From positions 124,001-188,000 of the forward strand of contig JABMLP010000014.1 of NCBI GenBank assembly GCA_013176395.1: a DNA stretch of 64,000 nt. Direction: 5' to 3'. The translations under genes were made by a program, and so were the position numbers. Positions 45,162 through 57,849 of this stretch are shown here, one piece after another. The notes under the pieces were generated by a model. That model saw only the letters and a list, made by a program, of their open reading frames with translations, searched no databases and was not told the DNA's origin. This DNA is from Venturia oleaginea. Lineage: Eukaryota > Ascomycota > Dothideomycetes > Venturiales > Venturiaceae. The stretch's first letter is position 1, and every line of letters begins with the position of its first letter.

Positions 45162-46454
45162 ATGAAGGTAGTATTGCTTCTTCTATGGGGGCCTTTGGTA
45201 GCCCAAGCAGCCACCATTGGTGAGTATTTCAGACATCCTTTGAAGTCAGCAGTCTTAACATGATGACAGACAGGAGACAATCTGGTGGACTGGGAGGTCT
45301 GTTGTCTGGCGCCACCTCGCTTTTCACGACCAGCATGAAGGCCACCAAGACTGCAGAAGGAACGAGCGACATGAAGAGGCCAGGTGTAAAGAATGTTAGA
45401 CTGTACTACGGGCCTCTTAAATTGCTACCAGCTGAAGAGGTATGGAATCCTGTGTTTTCCTGGCGAAAAGATGTTGATGTGCAAAGGCTTCCAAAGTTAA
45501 AGGATTGGCAAAGACAGATCCGAATAGCAACACGTTCATGCTCAACTTGCAAGGGCTTCCACAAAACATATGGATTCTGCGAACCAACTCAACCCTGCAG
45601 TATGAAGATGGCACGTTCGCGACCATTAACAACAACGTATACAATCACCACGTCCAACTATTCGATGTTGGCAAAAGTGCAGAGCAGAGGGTTCAATGCG
45701 GCAAGACGGAGGCAAGTAAAATCAAAAGTGGATTCAAAATTCCAGGGGGATACATTGGAGGCAGTGCTGCAGACGGTGCTCCGTCACTATTCAACACTCC
45801 CGATGGCATGTTCAATAGCGGTTATTTGCTAGGTGCCAGTCCCAAGGTCATTGTGTCTGCTGAGCTCGTCAACTATGGCAAAGAGGCCAAAAATGTTTAT
45901 CTGGTAACGGAACTCGATTATTTGCCAGGAGATACACCAGAGATGATGGATACAGCGGTTGGAATCATGACTGTCAACCAATGCGATCAGAACATGAACC
46001 CCATGTTGAAGCCTCCAGAGGGAAAAAAGGTCTGGGACATGAAGAGTAAGGATCTCACCATTACCCAGGATGGTTACCTGCTCTCTCGCCGTGGCCACAT
46101 GCATGATGGCGGATTAGGTATGGTTTTGATTGTCAACGATAAGGTGGTCTGCGATTCGAAAGCGGAGTATGGCACCGATGGATCGTTCAAAAGCGCAGAC
46201 GGGGTGGAAGTCAAAGCTTTGTCCGGCATGAGGGAATGTACCGAGCCGATTGCTGTCAAGAAAGGCGACAACCTCAAGTTTGAGGCCTATTTCGACCTGG
46301 AACAACATCCTCCGTAAGTATTCGATGTTCCTGGCATCCGTATTCTTGACATGCTGACGTTTTCTGCAGCCGCAAGCACGCACATGGAGGAGGTGAGGCT
46401 GAGGAAATGGCTCTCATGGGTTACGTCTTTGCTTTCAAGAAGCCCGGAACATAG
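45162..46454 (+). CDS. Secreted SURNod19-like protein
   Basis: Proposed exons are 45162-45219, 45270-45439, 45487-46313 and 46370-46454, giving 379 aa. A signal peptide (MKVVLLLLWGPLVAQAA) is clear. The body contains NNNVYNHHVQLFDVGKS, GYLLGASPKVIVSAELVNYG, VYLVTELDYLPG and GYLLSRRGHMHDGGLGMVL, the last with a His-Asp-rich HMHDGG motif. This pattern resembles the stress up-regulated Nod19 (SURNod19) family, known from plants and common in fungi. The biochemical activity is not established. Several His (NHH, HMHD, KHAHGG) could bind a metal, which is inference. The second intron's acceptor was chosen at 45486 because it alone keeps phase. The gene is divergent from the LPMO. Confidence 0.7.
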
Positions 46455-47844
46455 ATCTTGTATATTAAAACGATGTCCAGGAATGCCAACCGTCCAATCT
46501 GCGATTCTTAATTGAATATCATCTGTCTCGTGGGTGGAAATGTGTTATTCCCTACCAGATGGCGTAACGGAGGTCCATCTCGGGCCATCCGATGATAGCG
46601 GAAGCGAGGGGCGATGAGACGCCTTATATTGAGTATTGAGGCCGCCTTCAACTCCCTCTCGTCGTATTCATGTTTTGCATCGAAATTCCCACGAGGTGTA
46701 CACCTCGGATGATGCTCCGGCGGCGTTCGTACCCAATAAAGTATACCCAGGCGATACACTCTAAAAATTGTGGGGTGGCGCGCTATCAAAGAAGAACCAA
46801 GCCTCGTTGCCACCCTCTTGCCAGCTTATCGTCCAACTCCTCATCTTGTGGCCCATAATCTACCATACCTCACGGCCTATTCGTGATGAATCTGACCAGT
46901 CTAGCGTGTTGAGAGAAACCGGCTTCCGTAGCGTGTCCCATCCCCCATCGTATATCTACGTCTTCCCTTTCCCTCTGTGACAAGTTGATCACAGCTAACC
47001 AAAGCAAACCGTCATCTTGGACCATCGTACCTGCTTTCCTCCAGGTAGCCTCATTCCTGCACTTCCCCCACGTCGAACGGGATCACCCTTGCAGCTGGCC
47101 GATCCAATTCCATCGTTACTCTGCTTTGCTGTTCTTCGCCCTCTATCTGGCTTGCGTCCCGGCCTACGGATATCTTACGGATTGTAGTAGTCTTGTGACT
47201 AGCTTAGCCAAGTAGTACTTGAACCACTTTCCCATCTCGACTCCTCTGTCACCCTTTCCAATCGAGCTCTTCCAATTTTATACTCTACCAACACCAAACC
47301 CGCTTGCCGTCCACCACTTTTTACATATCTTACTCCTTGGGCATCACCCATAGGATACTTCCAACAACAGACGTCTTTTATAAGAGAAAGGGTTCCTTGA
47401 ACCGAAAGTTATTGATGTCGGTTGACTTACGACAAGCCTTTACTTCATTACGTTTTCCAGCTCGCATCGGTATGCCACTGCTGCCACTTTCGGATCATGT
47501 TTCCCTAATATTTCACAGCCACGGTGTCGAGATCGCAATTGTCACAGGTGCATACAGGAGACACGACTAGACCATCTAAACGAACTTGAAGGTGCGTACA
47601 TACACTTGAGTAGTCATAAGGTATTTATATAATACTCCATCCAACATCAACCCACGTCGACAAAGACTGATAACATCACCAGTACTTCTCACGGAATTCT
47701 ATCAAAACGATCAACATCTGAGGCGACTTTGCCAATCAACTAGTCATCAGACACGCTGGCTAACCACCGGAACACCATCCACAAATATCACGGTCGCTCT
47801 CACACACACTTAAGTAATCAACCGTCCTCGAGGAAACCGCAATC
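46455..47844. other. Intergenic region with a 16-bp palindrome
   Basis: About 1.4 kb between two plus-strand genes. It contains a perfect palindrome at 46692-46707. Short ORFs in all frames lack recognisable motifs. The part near 47200-47830 is pyrimidine-rich and promoter-like. Confidence 0.45.
46692..46707. repeat. Perfect 16-bp palindrome CGAGGTGTACACCTCG
   Basis: Two 8-bp half-sites meet without a spacer. The site lies about 240 bp past the SURNod19-like stop codon and far from the next start, so its role is unclear. Confidence 0.85.
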
Positions 47845-48764
47845 ATGGATAAAGGCCTCGCCACAGCATCCATCTCCGTCATGCATGAACAACGAGCCAA
47901 GCCAACCTTGAGCGATTCCATTGCCGGTCCAGTCATGTCCATGCCTGGTACCACTCTTGCACCCACCAAGGCCGTTGCGTCCAGCAATGAACGAGTCCGA
48001 GTTGTTGATATCAGCGAGTACAAAGCTGCTGCTTTGTCTCTTGCTGAGGCATTTCGATATGACCATACCACGGAGTATTTCTGTGAGACACCGGATACAG
48101 CTCATTGGACCAAGCAGGAGAAATGGGAGTTGCATTTAAGCATGATGGAATACATTACTTATGCCCATTGCTTGAAAGGGCTTGTGATGACGATTGGTGA
48201 AGGGTACGGCGGAGTTGCCTTGTGGTGAGTTTACTTCACGACTTCCCCTTCGACACAGAAAATCACGAATTGAAGTTTTGACGAATGCCATCTAGGATGC
48301 CACCAGGCCAAGACATGGACGACCTCGTCACAACCTTCCGCTCGGGAATGTGGCGTCTAAACTACAAGCTCTCCCCCGAAGCCAAAATCCGTTTCTTCAC
48401 CGAATTCCTCCCCCTCCTCGGCAGCACAAAAACCTCCGTCCTCGGTCCCGCCCGCGACCTCGACTCCTGGTATCTCGTCTACATCGGCTGCATCCCTTCC
48501 GCCCGCGGAAAGGGATATGCACGAAAACTGATCGAGCACGTGACGGCTATCGCTGATTCAGAGGGAAAGGCATGTTATTTGGAGTCGAGTGCAGCTGTGA
48601 ATATGATTATTTATGGCAAGATGGGGTTTGAGGCGAAGAGGAAGGTTTATCTACAGAGGGCCGAGGAGCACATTGAGTTGGATATCATGGTTAGAGAGCC
48701 GAGAGGGCTGAAGAGGGATAGTTTTATGGAGGAACAGGAGGATTTGAGGAAGGGGAAGAAATAG
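47845..48764 (+). CDS. GNAT family N-acetyltransferase
   Basis: Proposed exons are 47845-48224 and 48296-48764, giving 282 aa. The frame across the splice reads GEGYGGVALWMPPGQDMDDL, as in fungal GNAT proteins. The acetyl-CoA-binding motif is in LVYIGCIPSARGKGYARKLIEH (the V-x-P-x-x-R-G-x-G-x-A core), followed by CYLESSAAVNMIIYGKMGFE, a typical end of the domain. The first about 60 residues are unstructured. The substrate cannot be told. Related fungal proteins are annotated as acetyltransferases acting on small molecules. The next gene, IDI1, converges on it. Confidence 0.85.
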
Positions 48765-49600
48765 AAGAGAGAATGGGGAATCAGATTGATACATGGGAAG
48801 GACATGAAGTGTTAGAAATTGTGACTGAAGATGATGGATGGGACGGCGCTCTTGGATTTTTTTCCTATATATTTCCTCTGCAACATCACCTCTGACCAAA
48901 CATCTCAACACAGCAACAAAAAGCACAAACAGTAACGATATCGAAAGTAGCACAAATTCACACTCTCCACTCTATTCCCCCACTCCCTTACATCACTTAC
49001 ATCACTATCAATCGAAAACGACATTTTGGGCAACACCCTAGCTATAAGAGTGACGCACACCAACCAGATCATCATCCCTATTTCCTAGGCGCGGGCGCGG
49101 GATAGATACGCGTCCACGGTGACAAAAAGAGAGTCGGGAACTCGGGATCAAAAGATAAGATCGAGATAGGAAAATGAATTGAAAGCCTGGGTTGTGGCTT
49201 GTCTACGACCAACGTCAGTGCATGCATCCGTCGCCGCCGTTTATGAACCCTGCGTCTTGCGACACGTGACCGGCTGTATTGCGAGCCAAAAGTGCCATCT
49301 AGGCGAAGCAGAGGGCACAGGCGTCGAGTTTGAATGCCAAGTACAGGTTATCAAAAGTTCCTCGGCATGGGTATCTCGTTCTTCTCCTCGTCGCTTTCCG
49401 CTACAAAGTGGAATCTGCAACTATTTAAATCATGCTAATATGCACCAAGCTCATCCGTTCTCTAACCATCATTTCTGCATATCCATCACGTTTATCATCA
49501 CTCTCGGCCACCTTAGGAATGTTATGGGTATCCCGATCTCTTATCAAATATTCTCCTGGTATCAGCAATCAAGACTCTTCCTTTTCTACGATGTGCCCAT
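48765..49600. other. Shared 3' region between convergent GNAT and IDI1 genes
   Basis: These 836 bp hold no supported gene. A long plus frame (49179-49835) runs antisense into IDI1 and is probably a shadow. Confidence 0.45.
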
Positions 49601-50530
<930 letters not shown>

Positions 50531-50747
50531 TTTGGGCGGTGAATTGGGTGGACTGATGGTGAAATCGTGGAAGGAGTGCTACCATTAAATTGTTGATACC
50601 ATTAATTTGTTGATACAGATCTGCAGGAACGAACAGGGGAAAGGGCGGAGGCGGAATTGAATGCCAGTGGAGTCTCACGTGCTGCGGAACAAATAGAGTG
50701 AGAGCTTGAGCAACTATCGAAATTGATTCTGCTCTTCTCAAATCACC

Positions 50748-50765
50748 AAAAAAAAAAAAAAAAAA
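50748..50765. promoter_or_regulatory. Poly(dA:dT) tract in the IDI1 promoter
   Basis: Eighteen consecutive A on the plus strand (T on the coding strand of IDI1) lie 218-235 bp upstream of the start codon. Such tracts disfavour nucleosomes and are common in active fungal promoters. Confidence 0.6.
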
Positions 50766-52454
50766 GCCGACAATTTGGTCCTGTTGATGCGCTGTGCCGC
50801 TGATGAAGAAGAGACCCCTTGCATGAAGCCCGACTCACCAACGAAAGTTATTCTAGGCCCTACCCACCTCCGTACACAAAAACCAGGATCATGTAAAGAC
50901 CGCATGGATCAAGATACCGACTGAATGTCTTTTCCATCGATTGATGAGCTCGGGATAGCAATCCCGTCTACTGCGTTACTGCTGGATCATCACATACCCG
51001 AAGATATTGAATTGCTACAGGCCACTTTTTGGTACAGCACGTATTCTTTCACCTGCTCCTGTGAGCTGGGAAACAAGACCAAGACTTCTTCCTGTGTCCA
51101 CCAAGTTGCGGGTGGTGAACTTCACCTCGTCAAAACCTTTGCTTTGTAGAATGGTTTAACAGGTGAACTACAATTGTCGTCCCCACCCTTACTCTCCGGT
51201 CGATGCAGGGATTGGATGAGTATTCAAGCTGGGCAAGGTTTATGTTACTGCTGAACCCGGTTCGGGCGCCGTAAATCTCTACGACAAAGTCTCATAAGGA
51301 TACCTCAATCCACTTGGCTTGTCATTATATGCCGTCGTGTTACATGGAGATTTTAATATGATAGTCGATGAATCCAGGGTCAAGCTATTACTATCTCTAC
51401 CCAATGTAAACCTTTTCCAGACAGACCCGACTCAATTACATGAGTGCCATGAGAAAAACTCAATTTGAAGGTCTCCAGGTGAGCGCCCAAAGCAGGAGAC
51501 CCGGTACCAACACATCCGAAATCAATACAAGATCTCAAGATTTCCGGCCAAGTACCTTTCCAAAGTCGCCAGCATAACAATCTCCATCAAAAACCAAACA
51601 TCTTGAGCGGAATCGAAAGCAGTCACAAATCGAGGACACTCCGATTGGAGTGAGGTCGTCGAGACTGGTTAAGTCACTTTTCGTAGTCCTGGACACGCTT
51701 GGGTTGAAGTACGATGTACTCAAGATCACAAGAGCCGGATGACAATGACAAACCTGACAATGTAATCCAAAGATAAGTGTTGAAATTGTTACGTAGTAAC
51801 CTTGCAAACATAAGCACCCTCAAAACTTCTAGCTAAACGAATCCCGGCAACTGCTACAAACTTAGTCACCGTTGACTCAATTTGCGCCTTTCACAGCTGA
51901 CACGGAGTGTATGAACTCCTGGCAATTCGTTCTTTGAAGATCGCCAGGAATTTGTCGATCTCTACCTCGGTTCAGAAACTTCAAATTCATTTTCATAATG
52001 GTCAAAAGCGGCATATGATTCAGCGAGGGCAGTTCATTGGGTAGGATACTCAACGGATCCGGGGGGTAGGTACTATACTACAAGTCATGAAAATGAAAAT
52101 CGCTAGCCCTCTCAAGAACGAAGCCCAGGGTCTCGTTCCTAGCCAGGAGAACGGTAAAAGGTAGAAATCCCATATCATACAAAGAGGAACCCGCACAAAT
52201 AAGCCAGCGATGTAATGAAAATGAGGCAAAATTGACCTCGGGGGTATCGATGCTCAAATGAACCATATTTCAATGTGTAAAAATCCCAAACGCCTCTCCA
52301 TTGATCCAAACAGCCTAACCGGTCCCAAGTAAAATTCGTGAATCAATCTCATTATGTATGGTCCGGTTCGCTTGGGTAGGTCGTTCAAATTCATATCCGT
52401 GAATAGTCGTAATATAATACAAATGCGTTTCTCTCGAAGGGTAGTAAGAGAGGC

Positions 52455-52494
52455 GTGTCGTGATTGTTTGGCGGTGTGTCGTAATTGTTTGGCG
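52455..52494. repeat. Two-copy tandem repeat, 21-nt period
   Basis: A 19-nt unit ending ATTGTTTGGCG occurs at 52455-52473 and 52476-52494 with one mismatch. It lies just past the stop of the LST4-like gene. Confidence 0.85.
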
Positions 52495-52513
52495 GTGTGC
52501 TTGTTCTAGGAAA

Positions 52514-55500
52514 TCATGCCTTGAGAGCACGAGATGGACCTGCTTGTGTGCGTGGATTTAGAGGTGGGGCAAGTAACGATGATTCGACAGGTGTAGCAGC
52601 GGTTGGAGTTAAGCTTCCTGGTGTTGTCGAATCGGTTTCGCTGCACGTGTAGAACGCAGGCGGAGTTTTCTTCTTCTGCTCAGATGGTCGAACAGTCATC
52701 TCCTCACTGTTGTACCATTCTCTCTCCTCTTTTTCTTTCTTCCTCAAAGCTGTTTGTATAGCCTTGTGCTCCTTCGTGACATCAGCGAACCATTTTTCGA
52801 TGCCTGATCGCAAGATAGAGGTGCTCTCGTCTCTCAAGATTGGTAGGCGGTGATGACCGTATCGCTGTTCATTTAACTGCTCTTGTCTGACTCTACCAGT
52901 GATTTCATGCAGAGAGCTTAAGAGCTTCACACGACATTCGGTATGAGGAACCTCTGATGCTTCAGCGACTTGGTTGTCTTTACCACTGGTAGAGCCACGT
53001 CGGGAGCTTTCTCTGGACGTTGAGGCGGACTGAATCTTTGGAGAACGAGCATCATGTGCAAGAACACGCTCAATTACATGCGTTAGAAAGGCATCTCTCT
53101 CAATGACGCTCTCCTCGACAAACTCCTCGTCCAGTGTGATAGGAGCTGGCACCACAGCATCTCTATACGGATTACCGTACTGTGATTTCAAGAGAGGCTT
53201 TGGAGGACCAGCTCTAGCGGTTGATAGAGGAGGCGCAGGAGCGCAAGTTGTGGCCGTGGAAGAAACGAAGCGAACTTTGCGGCGCAGGCGCAAGCGTGTG
53301 ATGGTCAAAGATCTCGTGTCCACAATCAGTGTTGCGCAAACTTCGACCCATACCTCTTTGGTTTCAGTGTAGGGAGACGACTGGCGAGTAGCGCTCACAG
53401 GAAGAGGCTCAGCCGACATAGTAGATTTGATGTCTCTGAGTAGATCTGGGTAAGGAGCAACCGCTTGGAGCGCAAAATCTGGATGAATACGGTTCAGAAC
53501 ACCCGCAACATTTTGCGGGTGATCGCTTTCACGAGGATCCCAGCCCAGCAACTGAACTTGACCATCTCGTTTGCACGAGGCCTTGGCAGAGTAGTAGCCT
53601 GCGAATGGCGGAGAAGATAAAACTGGCAAGGAAGGGAAAGGAACAGTAACGTCTATCACCCCATCTTCAGCGTTGTACTTGGCTTCCACTTTTTGTGGGA
53701 TGTCGACCGGCTGCGATGAAGAGTTGTCTTCTGCTACAGCACTTGGATGGACAATTTCTGGGGGAACTGGTGCCACTGGAGAAGTGATTCCCGAAGCGTT
53801 AGTAGATGCTGTTTGAGTCGTGCATTTAACATGTTTGGCCTCCACTTCCTGAACCATCTGCTGCAGCTTGCTTCTCAGATGTTCCGAGTGCTGAGCTCCC
53901 GTGATGCTAAGACCTTCGTCATTGTCGAGAGGATCAAAGCATTCAGACTCACGCTGCGGTGATGAACTGTTCCAGAAATTCTTCAGACTAGCCCATCGAC
54001 TGGACGTCTGGGTTTCACTGCTGCTTGTGCGGTGCAAGGCGCTCATCAGATTCTCAGATGCGACACTATCACGACTACTTGGACGGCCACTGATGTATGC
54101 CAGAGGCGCAAAATATGCAGGCGCGGTAGAGTTTGTGGGTAGGCTCTTTGTGGCCACGTCTGATATGGGCGACTTCCTTTTGTCGGCAGAGCTTGGTCGC
54201 GATCTTGAAGGAGGGACTTGGTCCTCAAACCGAATGGTCATACCAGGACGAGACTCCGATACATCTGACGGTGAAGATGCCATAGATGTCTTGATACCGT
54301 CCGACTTGTGAGATGTTCCTTGTCGCTTCATTGTGCTGCGCCTGAGAGATTCGTTACGAGAAGGCGCGTTGTGAGGTGTTGGTGGGGATTTTGAGAAGCT
54401 GGTGAATGAATTTGCAGTACCTGGCCTGGAGCTGCCACGTATTGCATCCTTGTTGGCAGGTAGAAATTGTGAGAGTAAATAGATCAATCTTCGTGAGGTA
54501 GTTGCAACTGTAGAGACAACAACGGTGCGACAAGATACTGCTAGCTCTTCTGCAGCAACCTGAGGTCCTTGCTTCTGATTATACATAAGCATACTGCGGC
54601 AGTCCATAGGCGCCAGAACGGTGAGCCATTCTGTATGCGTGCCGAGGAACGCGTTCATCAGCTTGAATATGAAATCCTTGTCGCGTGGATCGCTCCATGT
54701 TTCGAGCAATCTCGCCTCAATGCGCCACTGGCCCCAGTGACGCTGTCCTGTTTCGACGCGTGGGATGTGAAAGCCACGTACGAGTCTTACTCCAGAAGCA
54801 TGAGTAGACTTCTTGAGCGACTCATTCCCAGCAAGCGCTTGCATCAGTAATCTTGGAGGGCGTCCCATCGCTGGAAGTTGTCGCAACGGGGGCAATAGAC
54901 AATCGATGGCGACCTTCTGAAGACTAGACAGTGTTCGAATGACAATGTCCCAATTTTTTCGGGTAACCTCCTCTACCGCACTGTCCACATCAGTTCCGAA
55001 AGTACTTGTAGCATTCTCTGGAGCAAAGAAAGCGGAATCTATCAGGTTGAAGTCTTTACCGGCCGATGAGGACAGAGAGGTTGATCCGGAATTGCGGCGA
55101 AGCGGGTAACCAACTTCTCTCTCTATGATGGGTAGATCGAGAAGCAACGTCACCGAGAACATTGGGGGCGCGGCTCTGGAAACACCTTCGGGAAGTGGTC
55201 GTGGTCGCGGACCCGGCTTTCCATCAGGGCCCTTGAGAACAGTCGCCTTTTTTCCTGTGCCGTCGTCTGAGGTCCAGGGAACCGAAAACGTGCGGGTAAT
55301 CATTACAGTGCGACGTTTCGGCTTTGTGTATTCAGGTTCAACAGTCGGGACGGACTCATTGGTGACAATTTTGAGTTTCTTGGGATCATCGACGGTGGAG
55401 GCATTCGAAGGTTCTGCACTCAATATGTTTCCTTTTGTTCGTTGGCCATTCACTTCCGTCATGGCCGAAGCGCCAACATCAGCGGCGGAGTAAACTTTTG

Positions 55501-56197
55501 AGAGACAACTCGGGCGGCGTGTGTGAGGTCCAGGCGGGGCATCTTCTTTGACAGGCTCAGGAGGATTCAAACAGACTGGGTAAACCTTGAAGTTGTCGCT
55601 GTTGCCTTTATACGAGGAGGGTACATTGTCGAACATGCAAGTAAGAGCAATCTGTACAGCTTCGTCAAATCTTGGGTACGGAGAAGAAGGCTTCTGTGAT
55701 GCTGGAGCTGAAGTCCGGCGCATGCGGTTCTTGTGAGCGATTGCACTGATTGAGCTCCCTGCAAATGAGGGGGAATCTCGACCTTCATCTTCAGGTATCG
55801 ATTCCACAGTAGGTGGTCGCACAAGCTGTCGTGAGGTCCCAGAAGCGGTGCGGCTATGGGCGGAAGAGACGCCTGTCTTGCCACCGTCGCGCGATGTCTT
55901 TTTCAGCGCTGCCGGCTCTGTCGCTTCAGGCTGTTTGGAGTCGAATAGTAAAACTGGGCCAAGCGAGCTCGCCGACTCTGCCTGAGCTACCAGGAAGCGT
56001 ACGTCTCTAGGGAATTGAACGTCAATCTCTCCATGTGAGCAGTCGTTGTCTTGTGTGGTTTTTGTCTTGTCAGGAGTGAAGGCCTTGTTGGGAAAGAGCA
56101 ATTGTATGACATGATCCCTATCTACTGCAGAATCGCTGGAAGAACGACGCGATTTGAGAGGATTGAGCGAGCTCAACAGCTGGCCAAAGCCTTCCAT
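52514..56197 (-). CDS. LST4: Lst4/folliculin-interacting protein (FNIP) family
   Basis: This is a single long frame of 1227 aa starting MEGFGQLLSSLNPLKSRRSS. The frame is open a few codons upstream only through a GTG, so this ATG is preferred. Conserved-looking blocks are RDVRFLVAQAESASSLGPVLLFD near the N-terminus, QIALTCMFDNVPSSYKGN, RTFSVPWTSD, APPMFSVTLLLDLPI, and a helical region around WGQWRIEARLLETWSDPRDK and FIFKLMNAFLGTHTEWL. Long Ser/Pro-rich stretches separate them. This is the FNIP-N plus middle-region layout of fungal Lst4 homologues. With the folliculin homologue Lst7, Lst4 acts on the Rag GTPase Gtr2 at the vacuole to activate TORC1 when amino acids return. It is longer than yeast Lst4 because of the disordered inserts. 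Confidence 0.78.
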   Translation of the reverse strand: MEGFGQLLSSLNPLKSRRSSSDSAVDRDHVIQLLFPNKAFTPDKTKTTQDNDCSHGEIDVQFPRDVRFLVAQAESASSLGPVLLFDSKQPEATEPAALKKTSRDGGKTGVSSAHSRTASGTSRQLVRPPTVESIPEDEGRDSPSFAGSSISAIAHKNRMRRTSAPASQKPSSPYPRFDEAVQIALTCMFDNVPSSYKGNSDNFKVYPVCLNPPEPVKEDAPPGPHTRRPSCLSKVYSAADVGASAMTEVNGQRTKGNILSAEPSNASTVDDPKKLKIVTNESVPTVEPEYTKPKRRTVMITRTFSVPWTSDDGTGKKATVLKGPDGKPGPRPRPLPEGVSRAAPPMFSVTLLLDLPIIEREVGYPLRRNSGSTSLSSSAGKDFNLIDSAFFAPENATSTFGTDVDSAVEEVTRKNWDIVIRTLSSLQKVAIDCLLPPLRQLPAMGRPPRLLMQALAGNESLKKSTHASGVRLVRGFHIPRVETGQRHWGQWRIEARLLETWSDPRDKDFIFKLMNAFLGTHTEWLTVLAPMDCRSMLMYNQKQGPQVAAEELAVSCRTVVVSTVATTSRRLIYLLSQFLPANKDAIRGSSRPGTANSFTSFSKSPPTPHNAPSRNESLRRSTMKRQGTSHKSDGIKTSMASSPSDVSESRPGMTIRFEDQVPPSRSRPSSADKRKSPISDVATKSLPTNSTAPAYFAPLAYISGRPSSRDSVASENLMSALHRTSSSETQTSSRWASLKNFWNSSSPQRESECFDPLDNDEGLSITGAQHSEHLRSKLQQMVQEVEAKHVKCTTQTASTNASGITSPVAPVPPEIVHPSAVAEDNSSSQPVDIPQKVEAKYNAEDGVIDVTVPFPSLPVLSSPPFAGYYSAKASCKRDGQVQLLGWDPRESDHPQNVAGVLNRIHPDFALQAVAPYPDLLRDIKSTMSAEPLPVSATRQSSPYTETKEVWVEVCATLIVDTRSLTITRLRLRRKVRFVSSTATTCAPAPPLSTARAGPPKPLLKSQYGNPYRDAVVPAPITLDEEFVEESVIERDAFLTHVIERVLAHDARSPKIQSASTSRESSRRGSTSGKDNQVAEASEVPHTECRVKLLSSLHEITGRVRQEQLNEQRYGHHRLPILRDESTSILRSGIEKWFADVTKEHKAIQTALRKKEKEEREWYNSEEMTVRPSEQKKKTPPAFYTCSETDSTTPGSLTPTAATPVESSLLAPPLNPRTQAGPSRALKA

Positions 56198-57849
56198 CTT
56201 GTTGCTCACTTGCGTGCGGCCATGTAAGTGTAACTGGAGGAGAGAGTTTAGAAGTCTGGAGGTGGAGGAGAGGGAGTGGTGGTTGTTGAACGGGCGTGGA
56301 ACATTCTACCAGCGCGCTGTTGGAGTGAGCGAGGATGGGAGGTCGAGGGTGAGGACTGAGGTCAATTGGCGGCGGTAAGGAGACGAACTTTGGAGCTGCT
56401 GGGCTCAGTGTCGAGGTTTCAGGAGTGAATGGGGCAACGAGTGATGGGGCGTGCACCAAGTCTGCTGTTGTGGAGGCTACGGAGTGCGGAGTGGTGCGGC
56501 TTTGGAATGAAAGAGTGAAAAGCGGTGAGCATGGCAGAGCCGCATCCGCGAGTCGGAGCTCTGGCAGGATCCGCGGAGGCTTGTTTGTAGATGGACAAGC
56601 TAACCGCAAGTAGTGTATCGTATAGGGATTGAGTCGTCGAGGATACTGCTGTTACCTGTATACGTAAGTAAGGCATGCTTATCAATTGAGTCTAGGAGTA
56701 TGTCATGATATCGCTCAAACGCCTCGGCCAGGAATACGGAAACGACTCCGGCCTCTTTTGATTTGCCCGGCGCTTGGGACCAATACAGCACAATATGAGG
56801 CTCGCCCACGTTCTTGAAACGGAAGATCCGGTTACCCATGGTTCGACTTGGGCCTTGGGCGGGTAATCCCATTCCCTTAATCTATGGCCATTTCATATCG
56901 AAATAGAACGTCCAACAACTTCCCCTTCGAATCGGAGCATCCCATCCCATCCCATCCCAGCACGCGTGAGAGAAGCATCAACCTTGTCTTCACATGCCAC
57001 CACAATTTCTGCCCAATAGCCTCGCACGACTCAAACTTCAATATTGAGTTCAATAAACATAGACAGCCTTACTCTTATACCCGGGGATTGGAGGGTCATA
57101 CGATCCTCAGGGATTGGCTGGGTTGGGCCGCACATTGAACCAACGATCTCCCCTTCTCATTTGCTAACACTAAAAGATAATCAGGTGTAGTTCGGCCGAC
57201 TTCTGTAACTACCAATCGAACGCAGCACCTCTCAACATTCGCAACCAGCCACTTCTCACTTTCCGTCCATCACCTATTCAAGCCCAAACCAGCCTCCAAA
57301 CAGTCACACAGCCACAACCCATCCAAAGATCAACATCTCAAACAGCACAATAGCCCAGGAGTCCACAATTGTGCTAAGCGACATGAACCTTGATGCGCAG
57401 TACGAGTAGGACCGAGCATTCACTTTTTCGCCCCCGCCGTAAGGCTGAACCGTTGCCGTTCACACCCCTGACACAAGCGAAAACACGATCGACAAATGAG
57501 ATCTTGATCGGAGAACTATCCGTCCCGCGTGTCTGCCACGTTTTCTCGTTTCCAAGAACCGCAGATACGGGTTCTGTGAACCTTCCATCTGGGGAAGGGG
57601 CTGCTGGATCAAGAATGTGTGTTTTGAATATCCTGGTATGAGCGCGAATAGACTGCGGTATCCTGTATATCCTCCAGTTCAGGAACGGAGTTCGTGTCAA
57701 CTAAGTACGTTATTTTCACGTCACCTCAAATCGATTCAAATCATTCATACACTCATATATTATACATTATCATCAAAACCCAAACCACCTGAATCCCTGG
57801 TGGCCAATTTGTAGCATTCATAATCCAACCCAACCAACACTCTTCCCAA
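56198..57849. promoter_or_regulatory. Region between IML1-like 3' end and LST4-like start
   Basis: About 1.65 kb. Short frames are present without motifs. A pentamer repeat (CCCAT, about four copies) lies near 56939-56960. The left part should be the LST4 leader and promoter. Confidence 0.45.
56939..56960. repeat. Short (CCCAT)n microsatellite
   Basis: About four head-to-tail copies of CCCAT. Confidence 0.8.

Larger units (their letters stand above)
50531..52513. promoter_or_regulatory. Region between IDI1 and the LST4-like gene
   Basis: About 2 kb without a supported gene. It holds a poly-A tract (50748-50765) in the IDI1 promoter and a small two-copy tandem repeat at 52455-52494 near the LST4 3' end. 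Minus-strand frames at 51380-51807 lack motifs. Confidence 0.45.

Noticed and set aside
56198..56209. Start of the LST4-like gene at 56209
   Set aside because: The codon there is GTG. The first ATG in frame is at 56197.
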